Below, piece by piece: positions 18,945 to 30,235 of a DNA stretch of 64,000 nucleotides (the first letter of the stretch is position 1; each line of letters begins with the position of its first letter). The notes below the pieces were generated by a model that was given only the letters and a program-made list of their open reading frames with translations, was not told the origin of the DNA and did no database searches. Position numbers and translations under genes: made by a program. Source of the stretch: Branchinecta lynchi (taxonomy: Eukaryota; Arthropoda; Branchiopoda; Anostraca; Branchinectidae). Where the stretch lies: NCBI GenBank assembly GCA_023053575.1, contig JAKZAP010000001.1, forward strand, positions 22,524,533-22,588,532, in the 5' to 3' direction.

Positions 18945-19168
18945 CAGGTGCCCGGTGCCCGTGGTGCCCGTCGGTGCCTGCCGGTGCCCGTCGGTGCCTG
19001 CCGGTGCCCGTCGGTGCCTGCCGGTGCCCGTCGGTGCCTGCCGGTGCCCGTCGGTGCCCGTCGGTGCCTGCCGGTGCCCGTCGGTGCCTGCCGGTGCCCG
19101 TCGGTGCCTGCCGGTGCCCGTCGGTGCCTGCCGGTGCCCGTCGGTGCCCGTCGGTGCCCGCCGCGCCA
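18945..19168. repeat. GC-rich minisatellite, 20-bp unit
   Basis: About ten copies of GGTGCCCGTCGGTGCCTGCC lie beside a terminal-like sequence (CGAGGGGATGCCCACTC at 18911). All three frames are open in places, which explains spurious Ala/Gly/Arg/Cys-rich reading frames here. Confidence 0.95.
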
Positions 19169-19227
19169 GTAAAAGTTTGTCAAATTTATCTGAACTTCAT
19201 TTTAAAAAGTTTTTCCGAATAAGGATG

Positions 19228-19337
19228 CACTATTTGCTACTGGGATTGATTTTATCTCTATTAGGATAAAATTAATCCGAATTAGGGATAATTATATGTC
19301 AGTAAAGACAAGGTTAATCCCAGTAGCAATACTGCAA
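19228..19337. mobile_element. Short palindromic MITE (copy 1)
   Basis: The inverted arms are CTATTTGCTACTGGGATTGA and TAATCCCAGTAGCAATACT, with internal TTTATCTCTA...GGGATAA. A second copy is at 50540-50643. Confidence 0.75.
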
Positions 19338-19344
19338 GATTGAC

Positions 19345-19890
19345 GATTTTTATGGAGTCTACCGAATTATTGCTCAGGGACCCTACCGGAGTTTAGCTCA
19401 GGGCATCTACCGAAATCTTGATCAAGGAATCTACCGGAACTTGTCTCAGGGAATTACTGGAGGCTGGATCAGGCGATCTACAGGACTTTGCCCCACGGAA
19501 TCTACTAGAATTTTGGAATCTACCGGAATTTTGCTCAGGGAATTTGATCAGGGGATCTACCGGACTTTGCCCACGGAATCTACCAGAATTTTGGAATCTA
19601 CCGGAATCTACCTACTAGAATTTTGGAATCGATTGACATTTTGCTCAAGGAATCTAGCGGAGTTCTGCTCAGAGAATCTACCGGAATTTTGCTCAGGGAA
19701 TCTACCGGGATTTTGCTCATTTGCTCAGGGAATCTACCGAAGTCGTTTTCAAGGAATCTACCGAAGTCTTTCTCAAGGAATCTCTCGAAACTTGTCTATT
19801 TACTAGAGGCTGGATTAGGGAATCTATCGGACTTTGCTCCGCGGAATCAACAAGAATTTGGCTCAGGGAATCTACCGGAATTTTGTTGCT
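19345..19890. repeat. Degenerate minisatellite of about 26 bp
   Basis: The unit GGAATCTACCGGAATTTTGC, then TCAGG, is repeated about 20 times with many variants (ACTTGTC, GTCTTTC, TTTGCCC). It is non-coding. Confidence 0.85.
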
Positions 19891-20347
19891 TACCGGATAA
19901 GAACAGACTCACAGCTTACCAGGATGACCCCAGCACACAACTTACCAGAGTGATTCTTGCAGACAGACAACATAGCGTACCGGAACATCCATAGGGTGAT
20001 TCGGGTAATATCGTAAGTTTCTGTAGCTTTCAAGAATTAGGCAACCTACTGTAATCCATCATTTCCAACTACAAGTACTGTTCCAGGAATAGTTTCACGG
20101 TACCGTCTACTCCAGTTTCGACAGCTTTCAGGTGATTAGTTCAAGGACGAGTTAGCCTTGTTCCAACATGATCTCAAAAGTCGCCAGAAGAGCCTCGAAA
20201 CAAACAAAAAGAAAATATTCGAAATTTTTCGTGAATCTCGTCGTGAATTGAAAGTTGTCTTCTTAAGTATGGAAAGCTTTCAAGCTGGCCAAGACAACCC
20301 CTGTTACATGCAAAAGGGGAAAGACCTTTTAGCAAGATGAGTGTTGG

Positions 20348-20793
20348 TTAAAGTTTAACTGAAAAGCAAACTTATTTTCGTATCATTTAGTTGAGTACAC
20401 TGAGTTATTTGGATTCTGCTAAGAGATTTTCTTATTTTCCACTATCTGCTCTAGTACTGAGGTTCAGAATATCTACGGCTGTCCTCACAGCGCAAATTCT
20501 ACTATGACGCGGAATATTTGAATCTGAACACAAACGCGACTTTTAAGTGGGCGGTGAGAAGCTTGGTGAAGTTTGCTTAGTGCAAACAGTTTCATGAATC
20601 TTTTCCGTCAAGCATACGAAGTTATAGTAGTACCACAAATCTGACAGGGAAATTCCACTATTTGAGAACTGATTATTCGTGAATAGCGGAGCGACGAAGT
20701 AACGCATTTTCATCGGGTCTTCAAGCCTCTTTAAGTGAATTTGTGAGGGGTAAAAAGACTGTCCCATCTCTGCCCTTTTCAGTTAAACTTTAA
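20348..20793 (-). mobile_element. TTAA-bounded MITE, family B (copy 1)
   Basis: The inverted ends are TTAAAGTTTAACTGAAAAG and CTTTTCAGTTAAACTTTAA, and both carry TTAA. The interior matches 61653-62214 in inverted orientation. Confidence 0.8.
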
Positions 20794-20872
20794 GATCACT
20801 TCGCGTTCAACATTGACTGACCAGCATCTGTTACTAATTGCATTTGAAACCGATCTAACAAAACTGACAATC

Positions 20873-22510
20873 TTAAAGTTTAACTGGATAGGCCTAAGGT
20901 CCGACACGTCGAGTAACATATCACTTATTCACTTAAATATCCTGAAAACCCGATAAAAATGCGTTACTTCGTTTCTCCGTTATCCAGGGATAGTCGATTT
21001 CATAGAGTGAACTTATTCTTTCGGATTTGTCATACCTCTATGTGTTTGTCCCTCTACGCTTGTAATATTCACCAACTAGCAATGTAAGCCATTGCCGAAA
21101 AATCAAATAAAAATATCAGATTCATTGCAAGACATGTCCTAAAATCGCATTCTTATTTGATAGTGCAAAACGGATCCGTCAGCTGAATTTTATTAGAGCT
21201 ATATTTCGGCCCTTCTTGGCAAAGGTCGTCTTCTGGCTCAAACCCACTCAAGTTGGAAAAATTAGCTTGTGGGAAAACCAACAAGTTCGTTTCCCACAAG
21301 TTTTGTTTTCCCAGTACTATCAAATATGATTCCAGTCAGCTTGGGCTGAAGGAATATTTAAAATCATTTTCCTACTTTTCTACAGGGGTAGCTTTTCCGA
21401 CGTCACATCTACAGCCCTGGAAAGGCAGGCCTTTGTTTAAATTCAAATTCTCCGCGTCTGTATGAATTTTGGTTTGCCATGTAAGCAGCGCACGCTCTGA
21501 AGGTTATTACGAAAACTACAAAATCCCTCAGATGTGTTCAAAATATTTCAGTATTCAAACATCAAAATAAACAAGATCAAAGGTTTCGATGGGATCCCGA
21601 AAATCTAACATTTGATTTAACAACTGGGTCATGTCTTCGCCGTTCAGTCTCGTCAGATTCCTTGAATATTTTTACTGTTAAAATTAAGTTCAAAAATGGA
21701 TTCAGCGTGTCTCCTTGCCCCGATACCGAATCTCTGATCGATTTCAGAAACAACTTTGAGCTTCAACCAAATTTCCAGCTTCGGCCGAATTCGTGATGAA
21801 CCATTTGTCCAGCAAGAAAACTAAGCTTAAATATGGATTCCTTACCCCCAATGAATATCTTATTAGCTTATAAAACATACATGTTTTTACCGTAAATTCG
21901 ATACCCTCCTCTGCCTCTAAAGATAGGACTAAAGGACCCATCTACGAACTTGAGCTGTACTTTACCAGTAAATCCTCATTGAACAACATATTTCCTCGTT
22001 CGAACATTATATATCAACCCCTTCGACCTTCGATTACACTAGATCTCTCCGACGTCCATAGAATAAACAAATGAATGTCCTCATCCAACGCGCAGAGCTT
22101 TGCAGGTTTGAAAATAAAGGGGTAGGGACTGCTACCGAAAATTGGTCGACAAATTTTGTGTCCGGTTTTTGCTGGATTTGCGGTGAACTACTTGTCAGGC
22201 AAGAAAATAACTTTCGTATTCGGATTCAGCATGTCTCCTTACCCCTAAATCAACTATCTAAATAGCTTTTAAAAAATATTTTTTTTTTACCCTTAATTTG
22301 AAACCCCCTCCCCGATTCCTAAACATAGGCTACAGAGCCCAGCTACGAACTTGACCTTACCGTTAACCCAAAGAATGGTTCATCCAAATACCTCAATTCC
22401 CTTCGATAGTTATCGTGCTTACAGACGGACAACTTTTGCGATGTCGTAGGTATCCCACTACTTACGTTTTAGGATCCCAAAAATAAGCTGCCTTTTCAGT
22501 AAAACTTTAC
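20873..22510 (+). mobile_element. Family B element, longer copy (copy 2)
   Basis: The left end TTAAAGTTTAACTGG and the first 400 bp align by eye with 47555 onward. The interior contains the CATGTCTCCTTACCCC units also found at 30.6-31.8 kb. The right end is AAAATAAGCTGCCTTTTCAG. No transposase frame is visible. Confidence 0.65.
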
Positions 22511-22783
22511 TGAGCCTATTTTGTGTTGTTTATAACACATAATTAGTGATTCTAAATTAGTGAACCTTTATGGAAAATATTTGTTGGGTGTTTTGCGATT
22601 ATTTTATATTTCTTTATCTTTTTTTACTGCACTTACGCCCTTGGGCAGTGCGTCATAAATTCATTCATTCATTCATTCATTCAATAGAAGTCAGAGAACA
22701 ACATTAGAGTTTCAACAATTCTAGAATTGACCTGCAAAAATTCCGGTAAAACTTCAGAAAATTTCGGTAAAATTCCGAAGCTG

Positions 22784-22828
22784 CACTCCCCCCCCCCCCC
22801 TTATCAGGAAGGTATCGGGACGCCCCTG
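22784..22828 (-). mobile_element. hAT-type MITE end with poly-C tract
   Basis: Read on the minus strand it begins CAGGGGCGTCCCGATACC and runs into a poly-G tract. This is the form common to hAT-family MITEs (family knowledge). A second such end opens at 63893. Confidence 0.4.
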
Positions 22829-23508
22829 GGTGCGACTCTAGGGAACCGTGGGCAAACATGCTTTCCTCAGTACATTTTTTAACAGCTACGTTACTACTTT
22901 GCCATTTCACGCACCACTATCCACAAGGACCGAAACTGCTTCAATAGATTTCACCATCGTTAGCGTTGTATTTGCTTTTTTCTCATTTTTTTTTATGATG
23001 AGTACAATCATTCAACTGGAGTATATTGGTGCTGTCGGTCCGGAGTGTGTCAAATGACCGAAGCGACATTTCTACCTTTACTACCCAGACCCGTCATTTG
23101 ACAGACCTCTGATTTTCTAAGAAGGAGTGACCGAAACTGACTGAGACAAGTTTCGGACATTTCTGGGCCATAATCCTCGTGAAAAATAGCAAAATCATAA
23201 TTTTATCACGAAGAAAACAATTTAGGTTTGAAAGGGTTAAGATGACGAAATGACACTTATTATCTTACAATACTTAGTCCTTCAGATCAAATAGGCTAGT
23301 TGTCAATGGAGGGGGATTTGCTATAGACTGAGGGGGAGTATCGGAGTTCCTCAGGTCTCCTTGTTGTTTCAAGGTTCACGTTTCTTCTTTTTCTTCTGAA
23401 ACAAATAGCTTCGGTCGCTATTTCGAAAACTAAAATCCTGAATAGGCTACCCATGGTGAACGAATCCTTATTAGTGAAAACATTTTGTTTTAAACAGGTT
23501 AAAAAAGC

Positions 23509-23631
23509 CGGTGCCCGCCGGTGCCCGTCGGTGCCCACTGGTGCCCGTCGGTGCCCGCCGGTGCCCGTCGGTGCCCGCCGGTGCCCGCTGGTGCCCGCCG
23601 GTGCCCGCCGGTGCCCGAGTTGGGGTGCACA
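23509..23631. repeat. GC-rich minisatellite, second array
   Basis: About 11 copies of the 10-bp half-unit GGTGCCCG(C/T)(C/T) end in GGTGCACAGCCGGTGCC and then GAGTGGGCAACCCCTCG. The last is the inverted counterpart of the sequence left of the 18.9-kb array. Confidence 0.9.
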
Positions 23632-23994
23632 GCCGGTGCCGGGGAGTGGGCAACCCCTCGGTTCGGCCCTTCCCAACCCTTCTTGCAAGCAGATTCCAGT
23701 ATAAAAGTTTTCGGTCGTCTATTTGCCATTGCTGGGATCACGGCAGTGCGAATGCGTGATTGGGAGCAAGGTTTCCGACTGGTCCCGTGCTTTGTCCTTT
23801 ATTTCTCAAGGTGCCAAGTTGAAGCTGTGTGGACTTAGGCTTTTCTTGCAGTGTCATTCCTCGGACACTCGCCCCTAACATAACGGTTGGCACCGCCGAG
23901 ACCAATGACCCTTTGCCTGTGTGTTCGGTGTGCTAACCATTCGGCTAGGAATACGCAGTAAGCAGCGTCTTTACTTTAAGTTCGATATTTCCAG

Positions 23995-24167
23995 GATCCC
24001 ATTGTCCCGTGTTCGTCTTGTCATAAGAATTTCCACGCCCAGTGCCTTACTCCACCGCTAGAGCGGCGCCCCAAGCCCGGATGGTGCTGTCCTCAGTGCT
24101 CGGCTAATAGAAAGAACGGGAAAGTTCCGTCGCTAAATGGAAAAAAGAAGGCACATGAAGATTCAGA
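23995..24167 (+). CDS. KAT6: KAT6-like gene, exon completing PHD finger 2
   Basis: Acceptor GATATTTCCAG, phase 0 entry and donor TTCAGA|GTAAGG (phase 2). It encodes DPIVPCSSCHKNFHAQC, then PGWCCPQC. These are the remaining PHD ligands C..C, H..C and C..C of the second finger, which starts in the previous exon. A Lys-rich basic tail (NRKNGKVPSLNGKKKAHEDS) follows, as in KAT6 proteins after the double PHD finger. Splicing 17746 to 23995 joins ...RTEV to DPIVP without loss of frame. Confidence 0.9.
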
Positions 24168-25614
24168 GTAAGGATTGTGTTCGATCTTTTTAGGTTTATC
24201 ATAGATCTTTGTCTTTGGGGTAAGGCTAACCCTTTACCGACTATCTTTTGGCAACATAACTCCCCGTGAAGCCTGAGTGCCCGTTAACCTTTGGGAAAGC
24301 ACACTTTACTACGCTGAATTTTTACTAACCTCGCCAACAAACGTTGTATCTGACCAATCACAAACGGTATGAAAGGCGGGGCTTAATTGTGAAAATCCTC
24401 TCCATTGAAACACTAAGTTTTAGAGAGCAAAAGCATGGAAGCAACTATGAAAATGCGGACTGATGCTGGCGCTTGCTATTTCGAAGGAGAATGATGGAAT
24501 AGTATTAGGTTTCAGTTCTGCTTTGAAAGACAAGTAGTTGTGGTTACTGTATTATTTGTTGGGGTATTATTACGTAATTTGCTCCTCGAAAGCGGGCTCT
24601 GTTCTAAAAATAAAACACTTCTTCGTCACAACTAGCCATTCCACTTTAACTCGGACGAAACGCAAGATCCCCTCGCGGTGTGACCGGTATACGCAACGCA
24701 GACTATACGCGAGCGCAATGCCAGGCTCTTACGGTGTCAGTGTGAAATACCCTTTAAATCCAGTGTCATTTTCTTTACATTTTCACATCAAAATACTTCA
24801 TTAGCGATGTTTCTGTAGCACAAATTTATACAGTTATATTTGAGACGTGCATTATCTTTACGTGATCCAAGCTTGGAAAAGTTAAATTCAAACTTCGTCA
24901 GTTGGCTACTATCTCCAGTTAGTTTCGGATTAAGCAGGAAGTTAAACATCAGTCACGCAAGTCAGACTTTGTTGTTTACTCATCATATGATTCTGTGTTC
25001 GGCGTCCAATTGCGCATGTTCGCAATAATTTCCGGTATTAGTCGCATGTTTGTCTGTCATTTCGGGTGTGGTTCGATTTCTGATGTAACACGATGTAAAT
25101 TATGCCCAGTTATAAAATGTTTGTGGCATGCGTTTATTAAAGCTGAAACAGGGACTTCATTGGGGGAAAGGGGTGGGGGGGGGGGGCAGTTTCCCACCCC
25201 GTGCTTTCCAAGGGGGCCCGCAGCCACCCATGAATAAATCGGTGAATCAGAGAAAGCGGCCTATCATATTATTAAAGATTTTGTTAATAATCTTGTTTTA
25301 TTTATAGTTTCCTTCGTGCCTTTTATTTGGTTTTGTTTGCTCCGCTGCACCCAATAAGTGGGTCATAAATAGTATATAAAAATGTGTACATATTATCGAT
25401 ATAAAATACTTTCTGGATGTAATTCTTCGTGTCAGCATAGCTTATTTTACAAGCTGTGAGTTACTTATGAATTTCTGGTCGTACCTGTGCAAGATTTTGG
25501 TTTGGAAATAAAAACGGGGCCCGGAACGACGCCGCTGCCAATCCCGGGCTTCCAAAATGACACCTCTGAGTTAAAAAAAAAAAACCAGTAAAATTAGTTT
25601 TTCTGTATTTTCAG
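24168..25614. other. KAT6-like intron, no gene seen
   Basis: Apart from a G-run at about 25172-25187 and AT-rich stretches, I see no structured element and no exon. Confidence 0.5.
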
Positions 25615-25667
25615 GGGCGAAGAAGCGGATTCAGTTCGACGGGCAGAAAGTGTACTTCCGTCAGAAG
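25615..25667 (+). CDS. KAT6: KAT6-like gene, short linker exon
   Basis: A 53-bp exon between TGTATTTTCAG and CAGAAG|GTAAGT. It is supported by phase alone: it enters in phase 2, completing the GA| of the previous exon, and exits in phase 1, giving GAC with the next exon. It encodes an acidic linker (EGEEADSVRRAESVLPSE). Another frame of this exon is open but does not fit either neighbour. Confidence 0.75.
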
Positions 25668-26553
25668 GTAAGTACTTGCTACTCATATACCTTACTGGTG
25701 GTGACGTTGCTTTCTTTTTCCGGAGCGTCGCCTCCATACTAATAAAGTGAGATTTCCATAGTTGGGGATGAACGGGAGGCTTCCACTGTATTGCCCTATA
25801 GGACAACCCTCAGCAGACCAAGAACTCATATGCTCGACTTGCGTTGCGGCCACGTTGCTTTCGATCTCTGGAATGTCGCCGCCATGCCACAGCTTTGGGG
25901 ACGTGATAGATAGATGGATGGATATCGCTTTTATTTTTTCAAACTATCGTGGTGAAATCCAAATTTGTCGGAATCGTCATATAAACATGTAGACTCTCAT
26001 ATATAAATATGTCAACGTGATATATAAAAGTAAACACTAAATAAGATTAAAAATTTTAACGAAAGACGGTACAAACGTCTTTTCATACCGTGCATAGTCA
26101 CATTTTATGGGTTGGAGTTTTGGGATCACCACCGAGGCCGCTCTGCAGGTGGGGGGGGGGGCTTCCGCTGTATTGGCCTAGAGGACAATCATGAGGAGAT
26201 GCCTTATTGGTGCAGCACCACGTGCAACACATATATATATTTTATTTGTAGCCCGCCAAATACACAAGGTGGTAGCGGAGTAAAGAGAACAACGAAAAAC
26301 AATACAAGATAAATGACATTATGAACACACAGAATTTAGACATAATTTGTTACTGGTTCTGAAAAATTCATGAAATTTAGACATAATCTGTAGCTGGTTC
26401 TGAAAGATTCATGAAAAACATCCTGGACTCGATGACCAGATGACGAGATGTATATAGTAGTGACGCTGACGTTTTCTCTAGTGAACGAGCGACATCTTGG
26501 ACGCCGTCACACGTCACTTAGTTCTGAGTTCTTACTGGGTCCTTCTTTTGTAG
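25668..26553. other. KAT6-like intron, no gene seen
   Basis: It contains a G-run at about 26150-26161, a short duplicated CTTCCACTGTATTGCCCTA-like motif (25779 and 26162) and a TGTAGCTGGTTCTGAAA repeat near 26350-26410. No exon was seen. Confidence 0.5.
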
Positions 26554-26767
26554 ACGAGAGTGAGGGGCCGACAGAGCCCAAGCCCAACCTCCCACCAGGT
26601 GTCACATGCAGAGACTTGGAATTCTTCAGGAAGGCCCAGGAAAAGGCTGAAAAAGACATGGGAATCTCCTTATCAGAGTCCCACTTAACACCGGTCCCTG
26701 GTGTTGGTGCTAGTCCCCAGACTGCCTCGTCGTCGCCGCGGTGCCCAGCCAAGATACAGTTTGGAAA
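26554..26767 (+). CDS. KAT6: KAT6-like gene, exon before the MYST domain
   Basis: Acceptor TCTTTTGTAG, donor GGAAA|GTAAGT, 214 bp. It encodes GVTCRDLEFFRKAQEKAEKD, the helix that in KAT6A (DMELFRDIQEQALQ) precedes the catalytic domain. It ends RCPAKIQFGK, directly abutting the [15 protein letters not shown] start of the MYST domain in the next exon (AA|G TAT). The linker between is Pro/Ser-rich. Strong conservation on both sides of the junction makes the splice assignment secure. Confidence 0.9.
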
Positions 26768-28190
26768 GTAAGTAGAGTCGATGGAGGAAGGTGGTGGGGG
26801 GGGGGCTACTGCTCTAGATACTACCCTACATTTCGTAGGATATTTCTCTGTCCGTCGTAGAGAAACGATGCGCTTTGTAGATTTGATTGTTTGCCGTTGC
26901 AAAAACTGTTCGTTGTTGTAAAACAGAATGTGCCATCTCTTGCTGTTAATTTACGGATTATTTGTTTGAAAGTATCGAATTGAGGATCTAAAAGTTGACA
27001 TTTTGAGGAGCTGCTTTGGAAATGATTGTTTCGCGATTTGCAGTATGATGACAGAGCGAAAAGTTGATTCCATCTTGCGAATGTTGATTCCCAACCTTTA
27101 GCGTAAATAACTATCGCCCAGAATTTACCTAAAATTGTCGTACTGCCCATTTTCGGACGTCTCAGTCTTGATCTTGGTTGTATAGTGTATTCACGGGGCA
27201 CGTGTTGGTTCATCCAATGCTGACTACATACCTTAGGGGATTACTGAAGCTTGATGCAAGTTTTTATGCGACAGTCAGACTGACTTTCGGGAATTGAGAG
27301 ATGGTACCTTCTGACTTGTTCGGGTTTTGTTGGTAACTTTTGGATAACTTAGGTAACTTTTTCATTCAATCAGTCGTCATTCTTCAACGGACATTGCTAA
27401 TCGTAATACAAATATCCGAATGTTCGTCTTCAAATACTCTGTATACGATTATACTCACACATCGTCAAGCTGTTTGGTAATAACGAAACAAAGATAGAAA
27501 TTTCGACTTTAAAATTTCCAATCGCTTTAGTTAAAGAATCGTGTTGAAAAACTTGGCAAAGAAGGAAACTGTTCGTTGTCGCGATGCTACTGCGCGAGAA
27601 GACTGGTTATAAATATATAATTTGACAAGGTGGACATGTAACAAGTGAAAGCGCATTAATTTATTACGCGTCAACATTTATCTACCCGTCAACACAGATA
27701 GAAGCTGTATCGGCCAAAGCCAAATTGACTGTATAGTTTTCAAAATAGGATCTGTAAAGATTGGAGCGCACTACTAGACGTGACTGTTGTGTTTGAATAT
27801 GCAGATATATTCAACGATCTGTTGTTTGTCAACATTCTATTCCAACATTTCGTTTTTTAGTTGATTTGTTGTTCTGAAATTATTACGTTCATAGTAGCCT
27901 GCCTTCTGTTTTCAATGTATTCTATTGACAATTCTTAACGACTTACCACTTTTGGTGTTAAGAAAAAAATGGCACAAAACGTACATATGGAGAAAAACTT
28001 GTATTGAAAAAAAAATACAAAAGGAAATTAAACGAAACGTGTCTGAATAAAATGTATGTCTCCTGTCAAAAGAAGAAATTAACTGTGCTGGGAACTGATT
28101 AAGACTTAGGAATGGAAATTATTTGGTTGCGACCTAACAGCAGACCTAACACGTATTTTTTGTACTTATTAGAAAAACTTCAGATTGTTC

Positions 28191-28972
28191 TTAAAGCACA
28201 CCTCGCACTATTTACTGTTTATGTTCCAATATTCGAAACTATCTGAATACTGTAAAACTATGTTCTGCTTTTAACAAATTATCCACGACTTACACTATTT
28301 TCAGCCGTTTCCCAGACCCATTTACTTCTATAGCAAAAACTCGGCACATTCAGATAACCGGTTTTACACACCAGTAGCATGATACGCATGGATAATCGTG
28401 AATCGTGGCAAGTGCAAAGATTAGTGTGGTGTCATTACCGGTTTTAGAATGTAATAATATGAAATTTGGCTAAAATGTTGAAACAGTTCGGAACTACTTG
28501 ACATAGTACAAAAGCTATAATAGGGGGCAAATGAGAGCGTTGTCTGAAGAATTGGGCTTCGGTTACCTCTGACGAGCCAAGTTCAGCCATACAGCAATCC
28601 TCAATTTCGGGGAGCAAGAGGACCCCCTATGAAAATTGTTATTTTTGAAGGACCCGTCGTACCTATAATGCCAGTGGAACCTACTTCCGTAATCGCTTCA
28701 TACATTATTAAACTCGGAGACCCGAATTTAGATCCGATATATTCTAACCCCCCTAACGACACACCACTGATTTTCACATGCGTAATATGCTCCCTTTACG
28801 AGAAGCTCGCCCTTTAGGAAAACCGGTCTCGTTAATTTTCAAATGTTAGTGCTAGAAGTCAGCGGGCCTGGAAAAGGTCAAAAGGCTATTTTTTTAAAAA
28901 GCAGAGCCTGGTTTAAAAGTCTATTGTAGAATATTGGAACATAAATAGTAAATAGTGCGAGGTGTACTTTAA
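28191..28972. mobile_element. TTAA-bounded MITE, family A (complete copy 3)
   Basis: This 782-bp copy has 40-bp terminal inverted repeats that differ at only a few positions (left AGCACACCTCGCACTATTTA, right complement AGTACACCTCGCACTATTTA). TTAA is present at both outer edges. The interior carries AAGGACCCGTCGTACCT, which forms the outer end of the shorter copies. Confidence 0.85.
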
Positions 28973-30235
28973 ACATGCAAGCCCCCGTGTACTGAGTGCA
29001 TGGGTGAACTGTAGCTCGTCTCAGGACACTGTGCTCCAGCGATCAGCCAATTTGCTCATATGTAGAGGTGTATTTTTGTTTGACTTTACGAGTAGGAGAC
29101 ATTGAGCTGTCAACTCCTTCTGTTCGAATCTCGCATGCTCAGATGTAACTCATTTGCATATTCGTAATTTGAAATTGTCGGTACTTCTTTTTTCGCGCAC
29201 TTTACATTTTAACTTTGGTACCGACCGACCGATTCCGAATTTGGCTCGAGTCAGCTTGCTCACCTTGACATAATGCTTCCATCGTATCTCCAACTGTTAC
29301 TCTTCATGTAATAAATTAGAGTCGCGTTTTGATTGATAACTTGCACCTTACTTGTCTTTCTTGGTTTTGACTGCGTATTTACTTTCACCGTCACTAGCTG
29401 CTCCGTGTTTGGTGCAAGGGGTTGCTCACTTGATCGGCCCCACTACACATCCTCTCGTGGGCACAGGCACTTACTGTAAAACCATTTTCGGAGTTAACTG
29501 CCCCTCGTTTTGGAGCTGCGGTTGAAACTTACAATCCACTGGCGAACTTGGCATTTTCGTTAAACACGTATTTGAATGGATTAAGCCCAGTGCACACAGA
29601 AGGCGAGTTCCGCCACGCCTGGCGATATTCCGTCACGCCAGACGTTCAAAAAACGCTTCGCTCCGAGCCGGAAAAAATCGTAACGCCAGGCAGATAGTTT
29701 GGAATACAGAGACGGTGGATGTAGAACAGCTATTCAGTTTAGTTCGTAGTTACCCAGTCATATTGGTGTCAAGAAGTATAAAGATCATGTATTAAAAGGA
29801 AGGCATTTCTGGAAATAAAATTAAGGAGGGCATTTCTGGAAATAAATTCGCTCGAATTCGCTCCCCGTCTGTCATACTATGCGATTTCGCCTAGGCGTCG
29901 CGAAGCGTATCTTTGCCTTCCAATATTTAAACGCCCACTGTATGAATTCGCCTTTAGTGCGAATATTTATAATTGCCAGGTGATATAACGAGAGCAGGAA
30001 CGTCAGTTAAAGGTATTTCTCCAGCCCGACGCTTGAAGAGGACCCTTTGCAAGAAGAGCCGAATATAGTATCGCCTAGTTCAATTCAGTTAAACTTATTT
30101 CTAACCCGTCAAAAAAACAATGCAGGGCGTGTAGCCCTACATTGTCAGAAGTCTCATAACAGACAACACAATAAATTATAGAGGCGAAAGCCTTATTATT
30201 ACAATTATATTATTATTAACACAAGGATGCCCGGG

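Larger units (their letters stand above)
17747..23994. other. KAT6-like intron rich in MITEs and minisatellites
   Basis: Contents in order: family A MITE (18022-18407), foldback-family arm (about 18745-18870), GGTGCC minisatellite (18945-19168), palindromic MITE (19228-19337), 26-bp minisatellite (19345-19890), family B MITEs (20348-20793 and 20873-22510), ATTC microsatellite near 22660-22682, a hAT-like end at 22784-22828, and a second GGTGCC array (23509-23631). No exon was seen. Confidence 0.7.

Noticed and set aside
18736..19269. Ala/Gly/Arg/Cys-rich open frames on both strands
   Set aside because: All derive from the 20-bp GGTGCC minisatellite, whose length leaves several frames open.
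25615..25667. Alternative reading AKKRIQFDGQKVYFRQK of the short exon
   Set aside because: It looks protein-like but does not match the exit phase of exon 23995-24167 (phase 2) nor the entry of exon 26554 (phase 1); the EGEEADSVRR frame fits both.
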